This document shows positions 22,401 to 25,190 of a stretch of 25,190 nucleotides of DNA, piece after piece. This DNA comes from Gammaproteobacteria bacterium (GTDB taxonomy: Bacteria > Pseudomonadota > Gammaproteobacteria > JAABTG01), in contig JASJBY010000024.1 of assembly GCA_030066245.1 (NCBI GenBank), positions 1 through 25,190 on the forward strand. Reading direction: 5' to 3'. Both the position numbers and the translations under genes were made by a program. Position 1 is the first letter of the stretch, and every line of letters begins with the position of its first letter. A model generated the notes under the pieces. It ran no database searches. It was not told the origin of the DNA and saw only the letters and a program-made list of their open reading frames with translations.

Positions 22401-23780
22401 GTGTGGTTCGCGCGATTAGTCTTTTCCCGGATGACCGCGTTGAGCGGGCTCCTGCTGGCCTATCTGGTGTCCCCTGCCCTGGCGGCGCCAGGACTTGATT
22501 TCACCCTCCACACACAAGGGCCGTCTGCGAACGGCGCCCTGTTGGTCGTGGCAGGGATTCAGGGCGACGAGCCTGGCGGCTTTAACGCAGCTGCGCTCCT
22601 GGTAACGCGCTACCGTATCACCCGGGGCAAACTCTGGGTCGTCCCAAACCTCAACTTTACCAGCATCATCAAGCGTTCGCGCGGCATACACGGTGACATG
22701 AACCGCAAGTTCGCCGCGCTTCCCTCCGATGATCCCGAGTACGGCGCCATCGAGCGCATCAAACGCATCATACTGGCACCCGACGTTGACCTGGTCCTTA
22801 ACTTGCATGATGGCAGCGGCTTTTATCGGCCCGTTCATCAAGACAGGCATCACAGCCCACGTCGCTGGGGGCAGTGCATTGTTATCGACCAAGCACGTTT
22901 CAACGCACCCAGCTACGGAGACCTGGGCGGCATTGCGGGGCTCGTCGCGGACCGGGTGAACACGCAACTGTACCGCGAAGAGCACAAGTATCATGTTAAG
23001 AATACCCGTACGCCCGAGGGCAACTCGGAAATGGCGAAGACGCTCACTTGGTTCGCGGTCAAGAACGGAAAAGCCGCGTTCGGGCTCGAAGCCAGCAAGA
23101 CGTTGCCTACCCATCTGCGCGCCTACTATCACCTGGCTGCCATCGAGGCCTACATGGCGCTCATGGGGATCGAATTCCGAAGGAGTTTCGACCTGACCCC
23201 AGCAGGCGTCAAGCAAGCCATCAACGACGATATCCGTCTGGCTCTCTACGAGAACAAAATCCTGCTGGACGTGGCCAGAGCGAGAAAGCACTTGCGCTAC
23301 GTCCCGTTGAAGAAAGGTGCGTCGATAGACTTCGAGGCCAGCAATCCGCTTCTGGCCGTCACCGGCAATGGCAAATCGTACAGAGTGAGCTACGGCAATC
23401 GGCGCATGACCTACCTGCACCCGCAGTACTTTGAGTACGATGACAGCATTGACAAGGTCTTGCTGCACATTGACGGAAAAGCCGTCGAGGCATCTCTGGG
23501 CACGGTTGTGCCAGTGAAGGAAAGCTTCATCGTGGAGCCGGTGGCTGGATACCGGGTCAACGTCATAGGGTGGCGCCAAGACGGGCGCAGGGACGAAAGC
23601 GGGGTTCCCGTTTTGGGCAGGGATTTGATACGCCGATTCTCTATCGACCGCGACGGCCGCATGTACCGAGTGGAGTTCTATCGCGGCCCCAGGTTTGCGG
23701 GCATGTTGCTGGTGAACATAGGTCCGGCCGAGGAGCTTGCGGCAACTCCGCCGGCGGGTAACGGCGCACTCGACGGCTAA
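22401..23780 (+). CDS. Csd4-like M99 D,L-carboxypeptidase (peptidoglycan, cell shape)
   Basis: A 459-residue periplasmic zinc carboxypeptidase. The signal peptide spans 1-28 (hydrophobic TALSGLLLAYLVSPALA). The catalytic domain has the unusual Gln zinc ligand of Csd4/Pgp1: Q54 in AGIQGDEPGG, E57, H136 in NLHDGSGF, and the catalytic E230 in FGLEAS. As I recall them, the Helicobacter pylori Csd4 residues are Gln46, Glu49, His128 and Glu222, so all four are shifted by exactly eight. Substrate-binding R94, N101 and R102 (KRSRGIHGDMNRKF) also line up. Residues ~290-459 match the two Ig-like domains after the protease. Csd4 trims the tripeptide of uncrosslinked peptidoglycan to a dipeptide and is needed for helical cell shape. 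The start is a GTG at 22401 with a weak GGGA ten bases upstream; the ATG at 22431 has none. Confidence 0.85.
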   Translation: MWFARLVFSRMTALSGLLLAYLVSPALAAPGLDFTLHTQGPSANGALLVVAGIQGDEPGGFNAAALLVTRYRITRGKLWVVPNLNFTSIIKRSRGIHGDMNRKFAALPSDDPEYGAIERIKRIILAPDVDLVLNLHDGSGFYRPVHQDRHHSPRRWGQCIVIDQARFNAPSYGDLGGIAGLVADRVNTQLYREEHKYHVKNTRTPEGNSEMAKTLTWFAVKNGKAAFGLEASKTLPTHLRAYYHLAAIEAYMALMGIEFRRSFDLTPAGVKQAINDDIRLALYENKILLDVARARKHLRYVPLKKGASIDFEASNPLLAVTGNGKSYRVSYGNRRMTYLHPQYFEYDDSIDKVLLHIDGKAVEASLGTVVPVKESFIVEPVAGYRVNVIGWRQDGRRDESGVPVLGRDLIRRFSIDRDGRMYRVEFYRGPRFAGMLLVNIGPAEELAATPPAGNGALDG

Positions 23781-23784
23781 TCAT

Positions 23785-23822
23785 CAAGGACGTATGTCCT
23801 TGCCCGTCTCCTGGCGACGGGC
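23785..23822. terminator. Tandem perfect hairpins between convergent genes
   Basis: Hairpin one is CAAGGAC-GTAT-GTCCTTG (23785-23802). Hairpin two is GCCCGTC (23802-23808) with GACGGGC (23816-23822). They share one base and start four bases after the carboxypeptidase stop, facing the cysteine hydrolase stop. No T-tract is present, so bidirectional termination is inferred from position and stem quality. Confidence 0.5.
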
Positions 23823-23883
23823 AACGGGATGCGCCGACCTTGATTCAGTGGGCGTTGTGCCGCCTGTGGAAGGCGGCGACAGA

Positions 23884-24546
23884 CTATCCGGCAGCGCCGC
23901 CGACCGCGCGTACTTCCTGTCGCACGATTCGATTGACGACTTCCCGGGTGTCGAGGATCTCTGCAACGCCGATGGAGAGGGTTGTGTGAATGATGCGCTT
24001 GACGTCTTCAATCGGCACCGCCCCGAAGCCCGTGTCCGGCAACGAGGGGCCGTCATTGGCGTCACTGACAAAAATCACCCGGTAATCCAAATCATGGGCG
24101 TGTCTCGCAGCCGTCACCGAGCAGTACTGTGTCATGAACCCTGTGACGATAACGGTATCGACGTTCATGGACTTCAGGTAGGATTCCAACGGCGTGTTGG
24201 TAAACGAGCTGAAACGGGTTTTCTCGAACTGGATGTCTGACTCGGCGGTCGTCAGCCGCGGGTCGAGCTCAGCGAAATCGGTGCCTTTTTTCCACAAGCC
24301 CTGGAGCCCGAAATCACCCAGCCGTCCCACGTCCCTCTCGTTCGGGTCGTAGACATGCTTGATGACGAATACGGGTATGCTGTTGCCTCGACATGCCGCG
24401 GCGAGGTCGTTGATGTTGGCAATGGTTCCTGAGAAATCGGAAACACACAATGGGCTTTGCGGATCCGCGTAGACCCGCTGGGCATCGATCACTAGCATTG
24501 CGGTACGGCTAACGTCGATATCATATAGATTCTTCTTCTCACTCAT
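23884..24546 (-). CDS. Isochorismatase-family cysteine hydrolase
   Basis: 220 residues with the isochorismatase-like fold. The catalytic triad is visible: D21 in MLVIDAQ, K109 in FEKTRFSSF, and C142 in GFMTQYCSVTAARHA. The GFMTQYCxxxTAxxA block is the nucleophile signature. Family members hydrolyse amides or enol ethers such as nicotinamide, carbamoyl groups, ureidoacrylate or isochorismate. The substrate cannot be told here, and no pathway genes adjoin. The ATG at 24546 has GGGAGG seven bases upstream. The frame is open for 133 more codons upstream, but that part is antisense to nothing recognisable, overlaps the neighbouring transporter gene and lacks family similarity, so I exclude it. Confidence 0.85.
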   Translation of the reverse strand: MSEKKNLYDIDVSRTAMLVIDAQRVYADPQSPLCVSDFSGTIANINDLAAACRGNSIPVFVIKHVYDPNERDVGRLGDFGLQGLWKKGTDFAELDPRLTTAESDIQFEKTRFSSFTNTPLESYLKSMNVDTVIVTGFMTQYCSVTAARHAHDLDYRVIFVSDANDGPSLPDTGFGAVPIEDVKRIIHTTLSIGVAEILDTREVVNRIVRQEVRAVGGAAG

Positions 24547-24660
24547 CACGCATCCTCCCAAATTGGTGACTGCACAGGGGCGATGTGACGCCACTGCCGG
24601 GTAAAGAGTGGTCGGATAAACCACCGGCGTCAAGCCTGGGACGGCGAACTGAAGAGAATT

Positions 24661-24674
24661 ACGGGTCCAACCGT
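24661..24674. repeat. Hairpin with GTCCAA loop (second copy)
   Basis: ACGG (24661-24664), loop GTCCAA, CCGT (24671-24674). It shares the loop and the inner CGG/CCG pairs with the hairpin at 19436-19453, while the outer pair differs on both sides (A-T here, G-C there). Confidence 0.3.
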
Positions 24675-24690
24675 CCTTTGGCGGTGTCAC

Positions 24691-24708
24691 CGGGCTTATC
24701 GGAGCCCG
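24691..24708 (-). terminator. Hairpin after the metal-transporter stop
   Basis: CGGGCT (24691-24696) and AGCCCG (24703-24708) form a six-pair stem with a six-base loop, 12 bases past the transporter stop on the minus strand. There is no T-tract. Confidence 0.35.
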
Positions 24709-24719
24709 ATGGGCGGCCT

Positions 24720-25190
24720 CTAGGTGGCGAGGGCAAGCACGCCGTGCTGTATGCCGACCTGATAGACCACGAAAATTCCCAAAGCCATGGTTGTGATACC
24801 GACGGCGGCATGAAGTCCGTTGTGCATCCACGTGAAGCGACCACTCGTCCAGCGCAGGGGTATGGCCAGTGCCGTCGATAACACGGCCATGCCAGCTATG
24901 GAGCCCATCCCGAACAGAATTATGTAGAGCAACCCCGTCGCCCACGAAGAGACGGACTGCAGCGTCAACACTATCAGTGCGGCCGACCCGGCCATGCCGT
25001 GCATCAGGCCTACCAGCAGGGCCCGAAGCGGAAAGCCGCGGGGGTGCTCGTGCTCATGGTGATACGGGTCATGGGTTTTCTCCCCGGCGTGGGAATGGGC
25101 ATGGAAGTGTACCCGGCCGTCGCCGTGCTTATGCACATGGAAGTGAAGCCTGTCCCGTAGCAGCGTCCGCAGGACATCGCCTCCCAGCGC
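24720..25190 (-). CDS. NicO/UreH-type metal transporter, C-terminal part (N-terminus beyond the window)
   Basis: The last 156 codons of a membrane protein; the frame is open to the right edge, so the GTG at 25136 is not the start. A histidine-rich cytoplasmic loop (HFHVHKHGDGRVHFHAHSH, then HHEHEHP) leads into helices with the LMHGMAGSAALIVLTL motif, LLYIILFGMGSIAGMAVLS and a final helix near the C-terminus. This layout is that of the nickel/cobalt NicO family and urease-accessory UreH-like proteins, in which the His-rich loop binds or senses metal. Direction and metal cannot be judged from this fragment. No urease or hydrogenase gene is in view. Confidence 0.75.
   Translation of the reverse strand, partial: ALGGDVLRTLLRDRLHFHVHKHGDGRVHFHAHSHAGEKTHDPYHHEHEHPRGFPLRALLVGLMHGMAGSAALIVLTLQSVSSWATGLLYIILFGMGSIAGMAVLSTALAIPLRWTSGRFTWMHNGLHAAVGITTMALGIFVVYQVGIQHGVLALAT

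Noticed and set aside
24547..24945. N-terminal extension of the cysteine hydrolase
   Set aside because: A strong ribosome site before the ATG at 24546 and lack of family similarity upstream; the extension would overlap the transporter gene in another frame.

Overview
The window is GC-rich, densely packed DNA that reads as a Gram-negative chromosome, most likely a gammaproteobacterium. The evidence is a tripartite-type RND pump, many Sec signal peptides on periplasmic proteins, and proteobacterial families such as BLUF, Rap1a/Tai and YihY. A Csd4-like peptidoglycan carboxypeptidase suggests curved or helical cells. Placement near the Chromatiales/Ectothiorhodospiraceae is a guess from this gene mix. 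I saw no rRNA, tRNA, CRISPR array, transposase or phage gene.

Positions 1-3500, minus strand: an ATP/ADP-translocase-like membrane protein with a C-terminal HEAT-repeat region is followed 12 bases later by a dCache sensor / Hanks-type Ser/Thr kinase. The kinase runs off the left edge just after its glycine-rich loop. Positions 3649-8990: a divergently transcribed pair starts with an exported GWD-like dikinase (phosphohistidine domain, then ATP-grasp domain). It is translationally coupled to an exported class A beta-lactamase-fold serine hydrolase. A paralogous serine hydrolase lies convergent to the pair. This cell-envelope cluster is the most unusual part of the window, because an apparently intact ATP-grasp enzyme carries a signal peptide and sits beside a nucleotide-translocase homologue.

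Positions 9147-13416: an orphan Rap1a/Tai-type exported protein (minus), then on the plus strand a small exported protein, an AsmA-like membrane-anchored protein, an alpha/beta hydrolase and a YihY/BrkB membrane protein. Positions 13428-18440, minus strand: a tetR - adaptor - RND permease operon with a well-formed promoter and dyad operators. It has no outer-membrane factor gene.

Positions 18771-20675, minus strand: a stand-alone BLUF photoreceptor and a MerR-type regulator, a pairing that recalls the BluF/BluR logic of Escherichia coli. The merR promoter region carries ordered repeats. Positions 21044-25190: an HPF-like basic protein, a small two-helix membrane protein, the Csd4-like M99 carboxypeptidase, an isochorismatase-family cysteine hydrolase and the end of a histidine-rich NicO/UreH-type metal transporter. 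Two stretches, about 20676-21043 and 21542-21984, hold no gene I can support.
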